Source: Halocaridina rubra (Eukaryota > Arthropoda > Malacostraca > Decapoda > Atyidae). Taken from it: 64,000 nucleotides of DNA. The notes below the pieces were generated by a model. It was not told the origin of the DNA. It was given only the letters and a program-made list of their open reading frames with translations, and did no database searches. This document shows positions 21,222-33,690 of this stretch, in pieces. Made by a program: the position numbers and the translations under genes. The stretch spans positions 62,001 through 126,000 of the forward strand of contig JAXCGZ010005728.1 of the NCBI GenBank assembly GCA_037179515.1, written 5' to 3'. How positions within the stretch are numbered: the first letter of the stretch is position 1; every line of letters begins with the position of its first letter.

Positions 21222-22060
21222 AATAAGCCAGCTTCATCCACAGGGAAACAGTTCCTTCTAGTATATGTCGACCTGGCAACAAGATACCCAGATGCAGTGC
21301 CACTATGTTCTATCACGAATCGCTCAGGCCCTATTTGAAATCTGCTGCAGGGTCGTTTTCCGTGAGCAGGGCACTTATGACAATGGAAGTCAGTTTACAG
21401 GTAGGCACTTTGAAGCTTTCTGTAACCTCTTAGAAATGAAGAACATTTGTACGAGTGTCTATCATGCCCAATTAAATGGAGCCTGTGAAAGCTATAATTG
21501 GACATTGAAGCGATGTTTGTGATAGATATACCCAGGCAGTGGGACAAGTATGTCCCCGCTGCACTTTTCTCCTTCAGAGACATGCTCCACGACTACTGGA
21601 TACTCGCCTTTCGAGGTGATATATGGTCATAAGGTCAGAGGCGCAGTGGAATTCTTGGCAGAATGTTGGGACTCGGCTACCATTGAGGATGACGATAGGG
21701 ACGTCCACGGGTATATTTTGAAGTTTTCGTCCCATCTCAAAAAGGCTTGGAAAGCTGCACAATTAGACATTAAGGGTCACCAGCAGACTGCCAAGCTCAT
21801 CTTTGACAAGCGTGCCCGGCGTCGTGCCCTGGCATCTGGAGATCGGGCACTGTTTCCTCTTCCAAGAGATACTTGCAAGCTAATGCTACGCTAGAAAGGA
21901 CCGTACAATGCTGTACACCGTGTGACCTCCAACAATTTCGTGTTAAATGTTGATGGCAATAACCGGAAATACCACATTAACCAGCTGAAGCTATGTCATG
22001 AAAACCCGGAGGCCCACAGTGATCCTGCACTGGCACTCTCAGCAACCCTTATAGTTGCCC
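21222..22060 (+). pseudogene. Integrase core and C-terminus, copy A (continued)
   Basis: Resumes the integrase cut at 3865. The first residues continue the catalytic core (TRYPDAVPL), then DNGSQFTGRHFEAF (second catalytic Asp), the Glu region (HAQLNGACESYNW, catalytic Glu present), the C-terminal SPFEVIYGHKVRG segment and the terminal barrel with KYHINQLKL. At least four frame changes or stops occur. Confidence 0.85.
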
Positions 22061-23280
22061 TCAGCAGCAACATTACCTATGAGGCTGAGCAACAAAAGAC
22101 TCCATTATAGCCACCCCTTACCTCCTATATTGGAAGACTCCTCCCATGCAGTGGAGATAGACTTACAGGAGTGGAGTTTTTCTGGAGAAGCCCCGATGGC
22201 CACAGCCACCACCTTTGCTATTGAAGACACAACCTTAACTTTTGATGATGGTATGGATCCTGCCATTCCCACACACCAAAAGGAAAGTGTGAGTAATTGC
22301 ATTATTAACTCCAGACTGCAACCGAGTCAACGGGAACAGCTGAACGTGCTATTAGAGGACTACAAGAATGTCTTCAACGACCTCCCAGCCACTACCACTA
22401 CCCTTGAGCATCATGTCAGATTGACTGACCCAGAGCCATTTCGGCATTCCTATGGACTTCCCCACCAGCTGTCTGTACAGCTGAAGGAATATCTTGACAC
22501 TTGGGTCCGCCTCAGAATAGTTGAAAAGATCATTTTGTCTTGGTGTTCGCCGTTACTGGCAGTGCGTAAGCGAATTGGCAGTCATAGGTTCTGCCTCAAC
22601 TGTTGTAAACTTGCCTCCCGACCATCTTTGATGGAGAAAAGCCCATTACCGATGCTGAACATATATTCTCGTTACTCTCTTGAGCCAGCTACCTGTCCAA
22701 ATTGGATGTGGCCAGTGGATTTTGGCAAGTCCTGTTGAGCGAGACTACCAAGCCTCTAACAGCCTTTTCTACAAGATACGGTCTATTCCAGTTCAGGGTT
22801 ATGCCTTTTGGTATGGTGAATGCCCCTGGCTGCTTCAGTCGATTAATGAGGACAGTATTGCAGTTCCTCGACAATGTTTCATGCTTTATAGACGACATCC
22901 TAGTGCATTCTCAGGATTAGTCATCGCACCTCACAACTTTTTGCAGAGTTCTCACTCAACTGAACCAATATGGACTTCATTTAAAGCCTTCCAAATGAGA
23001 GATTAGTTTTACACAATATCAGTATCTCGGCCGTTTAGTCGGAGAAAAAGTTATGTCCCCTTTCCAGGGCAAGGTGCAAGCTATTAAGGATATGGAGAAA
23101 CATGCCATTGTCACAACCAACTGATATCACTCCTGGATAGTGTCTGTTACTAGCAATGGTTCATTCCGCACTTTAATACTATCATTGCCCATCTGCAACA
23201 CATGACCTCCTCAAAGCGAGGTAAGACCTCCCCTGTCCCATGGACAGACATTGTGGAGAGAGCATTTCTCAAGCTCTGAG
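22061..23280 (+). pseudogene. Reverse transcriptase, copy A
   Basis: Fingers (LLEDYKNVFNDLP, LEHHVRLTDPEPFRHSYG, WCSPLLAVRK), then the palm with VASGFWQVLLSETTKPL, FRVMPFGMVNAPGCFSRLM and the catalytic box CFIDDILVHSQD at about 22890-22920. The thumb and connection region (22990-23280) is heavily broken. It follows integrase directly. Confidence 0.85.
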
Positions 23281-23768
23281 AAGCATTGGCTAATGAGCCA
23301 GGATTACAGCTGGTAAACCCAGCTTATCCTTTTATCTTGCAGATCAATGCCTCAGACCAAGGCCTGGGTGCCTTGCTTTTGAAAGCATGGTCGGACAACC
23401 CAGCAGAAGTAGCTCCAGTGCAATATGCAAACTGGCTTTGCTCTGCAGAGCATAATTACTCCACCATGGAGAAGGAAGTTCTGGCCACATACTGGGCTAT
23501 AAAGAAATTCGTAGTCCATCTGTATGGTCGACATTTTACACTGAGAACAGACCACCATCCTCTCCTATACTTACAAACTGCAGACAAGCTGAATTCTAGG
23601 CTGAATAGGTGGGCACTTTACCTGAATCTTTTCAAATTCACTGCCCAACATGATGATGGAAAGGACAATGACCTCACTGACCTACTAAGTCGACTGTCGC
23701 TACCCTCGAATGAGGAAGCTGGTGTTGTTAGCCTCAGCCTTTTTAGTCTATTAAGATTACTTCTCTGA
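23281..23768 (+). pseudogene. RNase H, copy A
   Basis: A 160-codon open segment: INASDQGLGALLLKA (first Asp), EHNYSTMEKEVLATYWAIKK (Glu), HFTLRTDHHPLLYLQ (second Asp), FTAQHDDGKDNDLTDLLSR. It retains the catalytic residues and ends at the family C-terminus. It is the best kept domain of copy A. Confidence 0.85.
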
Positions 23769-24478
23769 TATGTTGTTTATTTTATGTCAATATTTTATAT
23801 CTTTAACACAGTACTTGTTTACTTTAGCTTACATACATATTTCAGTTCGGTCATGTACTTGTAAATTGGGTTTTACTTAGATTCCATTAGTAAGGCGTGT
23901 TTATACATCCTTGTGGAATGTATTCATGTGTATTAACGTTATTACTTGTGGAAGACGAAGAAGATAAAGAGTATTTCTTTTGATTGTAGTTTTATATTTT
24001 GCTATTGTGGGACCCTGAAAGCCAGAACATGGCAGAAACTTTTAGTCTAGTGTTGAATAGCTGAAGCTGTTTTAAATACAGTCGTCACTGTTAAGAACGA
24101 CTAGGTTAAAAATTTTCCTTCTATTTATATTGTATTTTTTTTTTATTATTTTATTGCATGTGAAGTATTATTAAACTTAAATATTGATATTTTCTCTGAT
24201 ATTTATTTGGGATTTTTAATTTTCTTGAAATTTGAGTTTGATCACATTCCTTTTATGTTTTGGATGTCACTTAACTTTTTTTTATTAATAAGAATTGTTC
24301 ACTATTTTGACAGTATATGGTCCAGAGGTAGATCCCATTTTTTTTGTCCAGTTGTTCTTTTCCCTTAAAAGGATCTTTCATCCCTCATAAAAACACTGAA
24401 ATCACCATAACTTCCTCTGTTCTTTTTCACCTTCTGTGGTAGAATTTTGTTAATATAATATTCTATAGAGAGGACCCT
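23769..24478 (+). other. Copy A noncoding region and polypurine tract
   Basis: AT-rich sequence equivalent to 5973-6602 of B. AGAGAGGACCCT just before the LTR at 24479 is the probable polypurine tract. No gene seen. Confidence 0.65.
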
Positions 24479-26515
24479 TGTGACAGAGTGTTTTGCTCCA
24501 CGTCCCCAGAGGTTGTAGTAAATGCCTTATTAGTTATTTAGTTAACTTTTACATGTCTTTACTTTTCTTACTAAAAAATTATCTCATTCATTGCATTTGC
24601 CAGATAATGATTATTTGCAATATATATTTCAGTATATAGCTAATTTTAAATATAGCTTGTTTGATATTTTTGTACAAGTAGAAAGCATGATCCCAATATA
24701 AAAATCTCCCTCCTATTACTCTGTTTTCTGCTATTTTCTAATGCACGATATCGTATTCCAAGCTAGTCTGTTAGATACGTTGGTTAGACAATTTTTTTAA
24801 ATTGTAAAATTGCTCTTGATAATAAATTTTTTTATATTATAGAAATTGCTCCTGCTGATAATTTTGTTATAAATTTGACCCTGCTGATATGCCATTAGCA
24901 TCTAGACACATTTCAGTAGTTGCTTTACTATTTGAATATTTAAAATTCCATCTCCTGCAACGCAAAGAGCGCTCAGCAGATTTCCACCTGTAATCTATTC
25001 TGCCCATAAATATTTCTCACTTCTTTGGTTTGCTTCTGCTTGTTGCACCTAAAATAATGTCTTTCCCTTGCATGTCTGCCCTAATTGCCTGCCAGTGACC
25101 ACCACTATAGTAAAAAAAAATAATTGTGGGACGAATTATTGCTCTGAATAAACTCTATTGGCTGGCAAAATGATGATGTCACCAAGAGGGACACTTGATC
25201 ACTTTAAGTTGGCGGTCAAACATCACAGAGGCAAGATTTTGCCTCAGCAGTCACACTTACTCCAAACTTCTTTCATGGGAGCAGTCTTCACAGGAATTCA
25301 TCTGGCACAAATAAGGTGAGAGATAGTTGAAGTTGAGGCTTATTGGTCAAGCAAATTGGGAATTCGAGAAACTTGTTAAATATGTTACCGGTCAAATCCG
25401 TTACTGGTCATGTCCTAAGTTATTTTTCTCAGTTCCATTAATATATAAACAAACTTTTGTAGATTACCTAACTGGATTCTCATATGCCAAATTTAATTCT
25501 TTGACCTGGAAGTTACCGCTGCTATATATTTATAAAAAATATCTTTCACTGCGGATGCCCAGGTAAAATTTTGCTCTCAGAATATTGCTCATTACCATGT
25601 AAAACTCTATCCCTTCTCCTAACGAATTTTAATTTCACCCCACCCCTTTCTATCATCGTAAATAAAGTGTTTTACATCAACACTCGTAAATAAATGCTTT
25701 ACACTATAAATTAGAAATAATTCATAAGGTGGTTTTTGCCCTTTTGGCAATGCAAACATTTCTTGCTAACCAAAATTTAATGAATACATTTATTAAAGAT
25801 TCTTCCTTTTTCGAATATACAGTGTTTTACAGTATAAAGTGCAAGTAATTAATATGTAATTTTGCCCAATTGGCACTGCATACACTTGCTGTTACCCACA
25901 ATTTAATGAATATATACTGTATTTGTCTTGCTGATTCTTCGTTTATTGTGAATAAGTTTTTTAAGCTAATGCCTGCAAATAATTAATGATTTTGTATACT
26001 CTTATGTTAGCATAAATATTTATGGTTAGCTGTGACTAACAAATATATTTTCATCCAGTAAAATAATATTGGAATCTCATTATTTGTGTGCTCATGCCTT
26101 TGGTTTTCCCATTATTAACTGTGTGTCATTCCTATTTCTGCAAAAGCAGTGTCCTCTATTCTACTCTGCAAGTGTGACAGAGGTGATCTTTGAATTGAGG
26201 CTAAAGTCTTGGCATCCGTCTGTGTGCCGGGAATTGAAATTGTGCTCACTACCTCCGGGATTTGAGGCTGCATTCCATAAATTTAGATATTTGAAATTGT
26301 TCCAGTTTTTCAGAATTACACCAATATTTTTCAATGTGTCATTGCATTTCCAAAATAAAAAAAAAGTTGGATTCTGAGTTTCATTTAACTGAGTAGTGGT
26401 GTTGGGGTGTGAGAGTAATATTTGTCCTGTATTTTTGGGAGCTCTTAACCGAGAACAGTACCTTGAGTCCCCTTAGGTAAAACAGGACCATAACAACAAC
26501 ATCCTTCCCCAAACA
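24479..26515 (+). repeat. Copy A 3' LTR
   Basis: Begins TGTGACAGAGTG and ends near CCCCAAACA at 26515; the right end is diverged, so it is uncertain by about 15 bp. It contains the tandem AT-rich units (about 25680-26000) and the conserved block with a 102-codon version of the short ORF (26069-26377). Confidence 0.8.
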
Positions 26516-27761
26516 CACTCTCAATAACTTCCTTAATCATCAACATCGACTGTTAACCAGCAAAATCCTCCGAATGTGATCCCGCAGCTTTTCTCTTAAT
26601 AAAGCTACATGCGATGCGCAACCATCCCTCTATGGGATAATGCCCCACCAATGTACCGCAAACAGAGAATAGTTCCCTCCTTGTAAGTGTATCGGGCACA
26701 TCAGGTACTTTATTACCTCTTTGAAACATTAAATTGCCTTCAACTTTTGACAGTCGTAGCCCTATAGCAGCTCCTCCATTTAGTGACTCAGGGGGCTTGG
26801 TTATCAGTGCAAATTTCTTTTGGTGCCCTATCACCTTATTAGTAGAGAGTTTTGCCTCATCCACAAGGATGTCATCAATATATGGGCTTGCACACTATTG
26901 ATTTTTTCATCCCTACTTAAAACATTCTTTAAAATCTTCAACACAATACATGGTGCTGAGAACAACCCAAACCCCAATTGTATAAGACAAAACGTTTGAC
27001 CCTTATAGTTATCTAGTTGGCATGGCCACAATTCTTTGTTAACTCTTATTGTAAGTAGGCTGATATTAAGTAAGTCAACGATTGACACTTCCTCACCTGC
27101 ATGACGCCAATCACACAACGTCACACTCCAATTTCAATCACCTGTGTGACATTCAACATTTTTTGTTCAGTCCACGAAAATCACGCAATGGCCTCACCTT
27201 TTTTGTGGTTGCTCCACAGCCATCAGGAAAGAATACTTGTGTTAACATCTTCCTTCCATGGCATGAGAATCCCTTCTGCAATCCATCTATCTACTTTCTT
27301 TTTGAACTCTTCTTTTTTCCTACCCTCAAGCTTCTTATCATAACAACTTCTTTTATTGTTTAGTTTCATGAGATGGTTATTCATCCAAAACCACCTGACC
27401 GTCCATTTCTGCCCATCAAACATAGCATAGAAATCTAAGACTTCTCTATCAATCTTTGCACACTCCCTATCTCTCACAGCATTCAGGTCAATCTCTTGAC
27501 TAACTGATACAACCCCAATGCAACCAAAACATACCCTTCCACAATTAACAGTGACACAACCCAGCTGATTAATCCCATTAACACCAAACACCCCATCAAC
27601 ATCATCAATTTAATTATCAGACACCAGAGCTCTCACTGTCAAATATTTACCACTAACACCTAGTTCTAACAAACTTGCACCCCTACATCTAATCTGGCTT
27701 CCATCAAAAGCATCAATATAAACTTCACCTTCACACTGAGCCGCGTACCTGGAATGAGCTG
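26516..27761 (-). pseudogene. Element E protease C-terminus and reverse transcriptase
   Basis: From 27761 leftward: DAFDGSQIRCRGASLLELGV and a protease C-terminal part with a stop, INQLGCVTVNCGRVCFG, then a pol linker with EFKKKVDRWIAEGILMPW. The RT has ELWPCQLDNYKGQTFCL, GFGLFSAPCIVLKILKNVL and an intact Y-I-D-D box at 26871-26882 (frame changes nearby), then SLNGGAAIGLRLSKVEG and TRRELFSVCGTLVGHYPIEG. The LTRRELFS-CG-GHYP-GWLR-AC signature belongs to a group of invertebrate LTR-element pols that I cannot assign to a clade from memory with confidence. Confidence 0.65.
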
Positions 27762-29924
27762 TGTGGGAATGGAGAGTTGTTAAGATTTTGTTTTAATAAG
27801 GGTACTCAAAGTACTGAGCTTGGATAGGAGCTCACAAACAGACAGGGCAGATATTTGTACTTGAGCACCCTGCCCATATACCAATACTCGGTTAAATGAA
27901 ACTCAGAATTCAACTTTCTTTTTATTTTGAAAATGCAAAGACATTAAAAGAATCTAGTTAATTTTTTTAATAAAATTTATTAAATGCTGCCTCGAATCCC
28001 GGAGGTGGTGAGCACGATTTCGTTTCTCGGCACTACAGATATATGCCAGGACTTTGGCTTAAACTCGACGATTACCTCTGTCACAGAGGCAGTGTAGAAT
28101 AGAGGACACTGCAATTGCAGAAACAGAAATGACACACTGTTAATAATGGGACACTGAAAGCATGAGCACACATATAATGAGTTTCCAATATTATTCTACT
28201 GGATGAAAATATATTGCTTAGTCACAGCTAACCAGAAATATTTATGCTACAATAAGAGCATACAAAACCATTAATTCTTTGCTGGTATTAAAGTAAAACA
28301 ATTTATTCACAACAAATGAAAAATAAGCAAGACAAATACAGTACTGTATGTATTCCTTAAATTGTGGGTAACCACAAAAGTTGCAATGCTTATTAATGAT
28401 TTGCAATTAATATGGTAAAACACTCTATTTACGATAAGGAAGAATCTACGAGATAAATAGAGAATTCATTCACTTTTAATAATCAAAAACTGTTTGCAAT
28501 GAAAAGAAGGTGCAAAACCAACTTTTGAAGTATTTGCAGTTTATAGCATAAAACATTTTAGTTAAATTTTTAATTATTTGCAATTTATATAGCAAATAGC
28601 TTTATTCTCGAGTTTTTGATTTAAAACACTTTATTTATGATGATAGAAAGGGGTGAAATGAAATTAGAATTTGTTAGAAGGGACAGATTTTTTTGGGCTC
28701 ATAGCCAATCTTCAGAAGATGAGATTTTCTTTTATCACATTCAATGAAAGAAACTTCTTAGCAATGTATGTCAGCTGTAATTTCCAGGTTAAGGAATTAA
28801 CTTTAGCAAGTGAGATTCCAGTTAGGTAATCTACAAAAGTTCGTTTGTATGGGAATGGAATCTGAGAAAAAATTCGTAGGATTTAACCAGTAACGATTGT
28901 AACTAATTCTCGAAAAACCAATTTGCTTGATCCACGAGCTTTACCATAACGCGCTGGCTTCGCATTCACGAGGTCGAAAGATCGGTTCCCGTCCAAGACC
29001 GAGAGTTTAAGCTGTTTACTGGCAGGTACTGCTGTGGTTGGTCACCACAGTGGGGGGTTGGGGCTTGCCCTGGCTGACGAATACCCATTGTATTGAAATG
29101 GAAATAAAGTTTGTTTGTTTGTTTGTTTGTTTGTGCCAGATGAATTCTTGTGAAGATGCCATGTAAATAAGGTTTGAAATAAGCTTGACTGCTGAGGCGA
29201 GATGCTTTCTCTGGGATGTTTGGCTGCCAAATGAGGACGCTTCAATGTCATTCCTGGTGACATCATCTGTAGGATATATTTCTAGAGCAGTAACTGGCTC
29301 TTATTTTATACCAGGGCTACTTTACTGGTGGTCCCTGGCAGGTAATTATAGCAGAGATGCAAGGGAGAGACAGTATTTTGGGTACAACAAGTGGAAGCAA
29401 ATAAAATAAAACGAGAATAATAATGGAAAATTATGGAATATCAGGTTACTGGTAAACTATCTCTGGAACGTTCTTTGCATTGTAGGAAACGGAATTTAAG
29501 TATTCAAATAATAAAGAAGCTACTGAAATATATCTAGACAGGCTAACGGCATAACAGCAAGGTCAAAGTTATAAAAAAATTATCAGCAAGAACAATTTTT
29601 ATAATTTATTAGCAAGAGCTATTATATCATAAGAAAATTGTAAAGAAAACATATCTGATAGGCACACTGAAATGAGGAATGGTAGGAAAACAGAAATAGG
29701 GGTAGCCTTTATATCGGGATTATGCATTCTACACGTATAAGAATATTAAATAAGGTATATTTAAAATTAGCTATAAGCTAAAATATAAATTGCAAAGAAT
29801 CATAATCTGCAAAAGTCAAGAAGTGGGAATTATTTTTAGTTAGAAAAATGACAGTTAAGTTATTAAAATAACTAATAAGGCATCTAACAGCCTATGGTGA
29901 CTTTGAGCAAAACACTTTGTCACA
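27762..29924 (-). repeat. Copy C 3' LTR
   Basis: TGTGGG...GTCACA, 2163 bp including a SINE of about 187 bp; without it the length matches the other LTRs. The short ORF block is at 27980-28171 and tandem units at about 28260-28560. Confidence 0.9.
28948..29134 (+). mobile_element. tRNA-derived SINE with (TTTG)n tail
   Basis: Begins in a tRNA-like anticodon arm (GCGCTGGCTTCGCATTCACG) followed by a B-box-like GATCGGTTCCCGTCC. It then has a tRNA-unrelated body and a 3' end ATGGAAATAAAG plus about five TTTG units. The D-arm and A box are missing, so it is 5' truncated and not a functional tRNA. Compared with B and A, about 15 bp of LTR are missing at the left junction. The tail merges with the TTGTTTG of the target. 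Confidence 0.75.
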
Positions 29925-30545
29925 AAGGCCCTATCTAGAGAATATTGATTTAGCAAAATTCTACTACAGAAGGCAAAAAAGGAAAAGAGGAAGTTATGGT
30001 GACTTCAGTGTTATTATGAGGGATGAGATATCCTTCTCATGGAAAAGAACAAATGAACAATAAGAATGGGATCCACCACTGGAACATATCATACTATTAG
30101 GAAAAGTGAACAATTCTTATAAACAAAACATTAAATGACATGCAAAACATAAAAGAAATGTGATCAAATTCAAATTTCAAGAAAATTAAAATCACAATTA
30201 GATATCAGTGAATATCAATATTTAAGTTTAAGAATGCTTCACATGCAATAAGGCAATAAAATAATATAAAAAAAATACAGTATACGCAAATGAAAAATTT
30301 TAACCAAGTCGTCGTTAACATTGGCGACTGGATTTAAAACTAAAAAGTTTCCGCCATGTTCTGGCTTTCAGAGTCCCACAAAGGGATATATAAAACTACG
30401 ATCAAAGAAATATTCTTCATCTTTTTCGTCTTCCATTAGGAATAATGTTTGAACTCTAAAATAAACAAGTACAGTACAGTATTAAAGACATAAAATATAA
30501 ACATAAAAAATAAACAACACATCAGAGAAGTAATCTTTACCGACT
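29925..30545 (-). other. Copy C noncoding region between pol and 3' LTR
   Basis: Homologous to 5973-6602. The purine-rich stretch next to 29924 is the probable plus-strand primer. No gene. Confidence 0.7.
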
Positions 30546-31999
30546 AGTCAAATTGAGGCTAACAGCACCAGCTTCCTCATTTGAGGGTAACGACCGTCGA
30601 CTTAGTAGATCAGCTAGGTCATTGTCCTTGACATGAACATGTTGGGCAGTAAATTTCAAAAGATTCAGGTAAAGTGCCCACCTTTTCAGGTGAGGATTTA
30701 GCTTGTCTGCAGTCTCAAAATATAGGAGAGAAAGGTGGCGGTTCTCAGTGTAAAATGTTTGCCATACAGATGAACTTCAAATTTCTTTATGGTCTAATAT
30801 ACAGCTAGAGCTTCCTTCTCCATGGTGGAGTGATTTCACTCTGCAGGGCAAAGCCTGCGGCTTGCATATCGCACTGGGGCTACTTCTGCTGAGTTGTCTG
30901 ATCGGGCTTTCAAGAGCACGGCACCCTGGCCTTCGTCTGAGGTGTCGGTCCGCAAGATAATTGGAAAATCTGGGTTTACCAGTTGTAATACTGGCTCACC
31001 CGCCAATGCTTCTCGGAGCTTAAAAAATGCTCTCTCCGCTTCATTTGTCCATTGAACAGGAGAGGTTTTACCTTGCTTAGAGGAGGTCATTTGCTGCAAA
31101 GGGACAGCGATATTATTAAAGAGTGGAATGAACCGTTGGTAGTACCTGACACTACCCAGAAATGATCTCAGTTGAGTGACAGTGGCAGGTTTCTCCATAT
31201 CCTTAATAGCTTGTACCCTGTCATGTAAAGGGGACATAACTCCTTCTCCGACCAAGTGGCCTAGATACTGCAATAGTGTGAAACCAATCTCACATTTGGA
31301 AGGCTTTAAATGAAGTCCATGCTGGTTTAGACGAGTGAGACCTCTGCGGAGAGTCTCGAGGTGCGATGACCAATCCTAAGAATGCACCAGGATGTCATCT
31401 ATAAAGCATGAAACATTGTCGAGATCCTGTAGTAATATCCTCATGAGTCTGCTGAAGCAGCAAGGGGCATTTACCATACCAAAAGGCATGACTCTGAACT
31501 GGTATAGACCATATCTTGTGGAAAAGGCTGTTAGAGGCATGGTAGTCTCGCTTAGCGGAACTAGCCAAAATCCACTGGCCAGATCCAACTTGGACAGGTA
31601 ACGGGCTCGGGAGAGCAACGAGAAAATATGCTCGGCATCAGCAATGGGCTCTCCATCAAAGATGGTACGGGAGTTAAGCTTACGACAGTCAAGGCAAAAC
31701 CTGTGACTGACATCTCACTTACACACTGCCAGTAATGGCGAACACCAAGGCGAAATGCTCTTTTCAACTATTCCGAGGCGGACCCAAGTGTCAAGATCTT
31801 CCTTCAGCTGTACGGACAGCTGGTGGGGAAGGCCATAGAAATGCCGAAATGGCTCTGGGTCAGTTAATCTGACATGATGCTCAAGGGTAGCGGTAATGCC
31901 TTGGAGGTCGTTGAAGACGTTCTCATAGTCCTCTAATACCTTGTTCAGCTGTTCCCGTTGACTCAGTTGCAGTTTGGAGTAAATAATGCAATTACTCAC
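30546..31999 (-). pseudogene. Reverse transcriptase and RNase H, copy C
   Basis: Essentially one frame with a few stops. Fingers: LEDYENVFNDLQGITAT, then WCSPLLAVCK. Palm: YLSKLDLASGFW, FRVMPFGMVNAPCCFSRLM and the intact box SCFIDDILVHS (about 31390). Thumb: HLVGEGVMSPLHDRVQAIKD, then QLRSFLGSVRYYQRFIPLFN. RNase H: RTDTSDEGQGAVLLKA, STMEKEALAV, then the C-terminus SRRSLPSNEEAG near 30570. The second half of RNase H is more damaged. It shares the reading frame with the integrase C-terminus upstream. Confidence 0.9.
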
Positions 32000-33690
32000 A
32001 CTTTCCTTTCGGTGTGTGGGAATGGCAGGATCCTTACCATCATCAAAACCTCAGCTTATGTCTTCAATTGCGAGGGTGGTGGCTGCGGCCAGATGGGCTT
32101 CTTCAGAAAAACTCCACCCCCGTAAGTTTGTCTCCATTGCGAGGGTGGAGTATTCCAATATAGGAAGTAAGGGGTGGCTATAATGGAGCACCTGTGTTTC
32201 TGCAGCCTCGGAGGTTCTGTTAATGCTGAGGGCATCTATAAGAGTTGCTGAGAGTGCCATCGCAGGTTCCCTGTGGGCCTCCGGGTCCTCACAATAAAGC
32301 TTCAGCTGGTTAATGTGGTATTTCCTCTTATTGCCATCAACATTTAGCAAATAATTGTCAGGGGTCATCCGGTGTACCACAGTGTACGGTCCTTTCCAGC
32401 ATAGCATTAGCTTGCGAGTATCTGTTGGAAGAAGTAACAGAGCTTGATCTCCGGGTATCAGGGCACGACGCCGGGTACACTTGTCAAAGAGGAGCTTGGC
32501 AGTCTGCTGGTGACCCTTAAAGTTTAATTGTGCAGTTTTCCAAGCCTTTTTGAGATGGGACAAAAACTTCAAAATATACTCATGGACGTCCCTATTGTCA
32601 TCTTTGATGGTAGGTGAATCCCAACATGCTGCCAGGAATTCCACTGGGCCTCTGACCCTATGACCATAAATCAGCTCGAAGGGCGAGTATCCAGTAGTGT
32701 CTTGGGACGTGTCTCTGAAGGAGAAAAGCGCAACAGGGACATGCGTGTCCCACTGCCTAGGTATATCTATCACAAGCTTGCATAAACATCGCTTCAATGT
32801 CCCGTTATAGTGTTCGCATGCTCCATTTGATTTTCATGATAGACGCTCATACTAATTTGCTTCATTTCTAAAAGGTTACAGAAAGCCTCAAAGTGCCTAC
32901 TTGTAAAGTGACTTCTATTTTCAGAAGTGACCTGCTCAGGAAAGTCAACCCTGGAGCAGATTTCAGATAGGACATGAGTGACTGCTTCAGTCATGATAGA
33001 AGACAGTGGCACTGCATCTGGATACCTTGTTGCCAGGTCGATGTATACCTGGAGGAACTGTTCCCCTGTGGTGAAAGCCTAATTAATAGGATCTAATATG
33101 TCAATAGCAACCTTAGAAAATAGCTCCATTGAGAGCTTAGTTATCCCCATGGGAACTTTCGGTACCGATGCCGTAGAGGCGGATTGACAGACAGGGTAGG
33201 AGCCCACATATCTGCCTACCTCGGCGTACATGTGTGGCCATGCAAAAGCCTTTTGAAGAACATGCCGAGTTTTTGCTCTGCCTCTGTGTCCACTCAGAGG
33301 TAAATGGTGTGCCACATAAATAGCCTGGTGGTGCAATGAAGTGGGTACCCCCAACTTTTTAAAGGTGTGGCCATCTTTAGTAACATGCCTACGAAGTACT
33401 CTATCTTCAAGGGCATAAGTGATCAGGCCTCCTTCTCTCACTGTTAAGGTCCTTCCCTTGGTGGGCTGCTGCATCCAGCATTTCAGGCTGGGGTAGTCTT
33501 GCTGCAATTTGGCAAAGTCTGGATAGGACTTCAATGGCTCTAGAGGTGCATCATCTGGTAAAGCAGGGGGAAACTCTCCGCGTTCCACATTATGTGTACT
33601 AACTACGGCAGACTCAATGGAGTCAGTCGGAGAATCATCCAAATTCTTGGCCATCGAGGCCAGGAGTTGATGCTGAAATTGCTTCATGTG
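32000..33690 (-). pseudogene. Integrase, copy C
   Basis: The zinc module (VAHHLPLSGHRGRAKTRHVL, then SYPVCQSAS) and first-Asp strand (KVAIDILDPIN) are in the 33687-33079 frame. The second-Asp region is degraded (TSENRSHFTSRHFEAF, Asp to Glu), at 33012-32794. The C-terminal half is one long open frame (32797-32051): SFRDTSQDTTGYSPFELIYG, WKGPYTVVHRMTPDNYLLNV, YHINQLKLYCEDPEAHREP. This last frame continues in the same phase into RT. Confidence 0.85.

Larger units (their letters stand above)
1..26515 (+). mobile_element. Gmr1-type Ty3/gypsy LTR retrotransposon, copy A (split by copy B)
   Basis: A long plus-strand LTR element whose 5' LTR runs off the left edge of the window. In order I see: 5' LTR end (to 943), tRNA-Lys-like primer site, leader, gag, protease, integrase N-terminus (to 3865), an interruption by copy B (3866-21216), integrase core and C-terminus (from 21222), reverse transcriptase, RNase H (to 23768), 3' noncoding region and 3' LTR (24479 to about 26515). 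Integrase precedes RT, the order known for Gmr1-like gypsy elements. Internal sequence outside B is about 6.2 kb. All frames are damaged. Its right flank is pol of element E, so A is itself probably inserted in E. Confidence 0.85.

Noticed and set aside
28948..29000. tRNA-like sequence with a B-box as a functional tRNA gene
   Set aside because: The acceptor stem, D-arm and A box are missing and it is joined to a SINE body with a TTTG tail.
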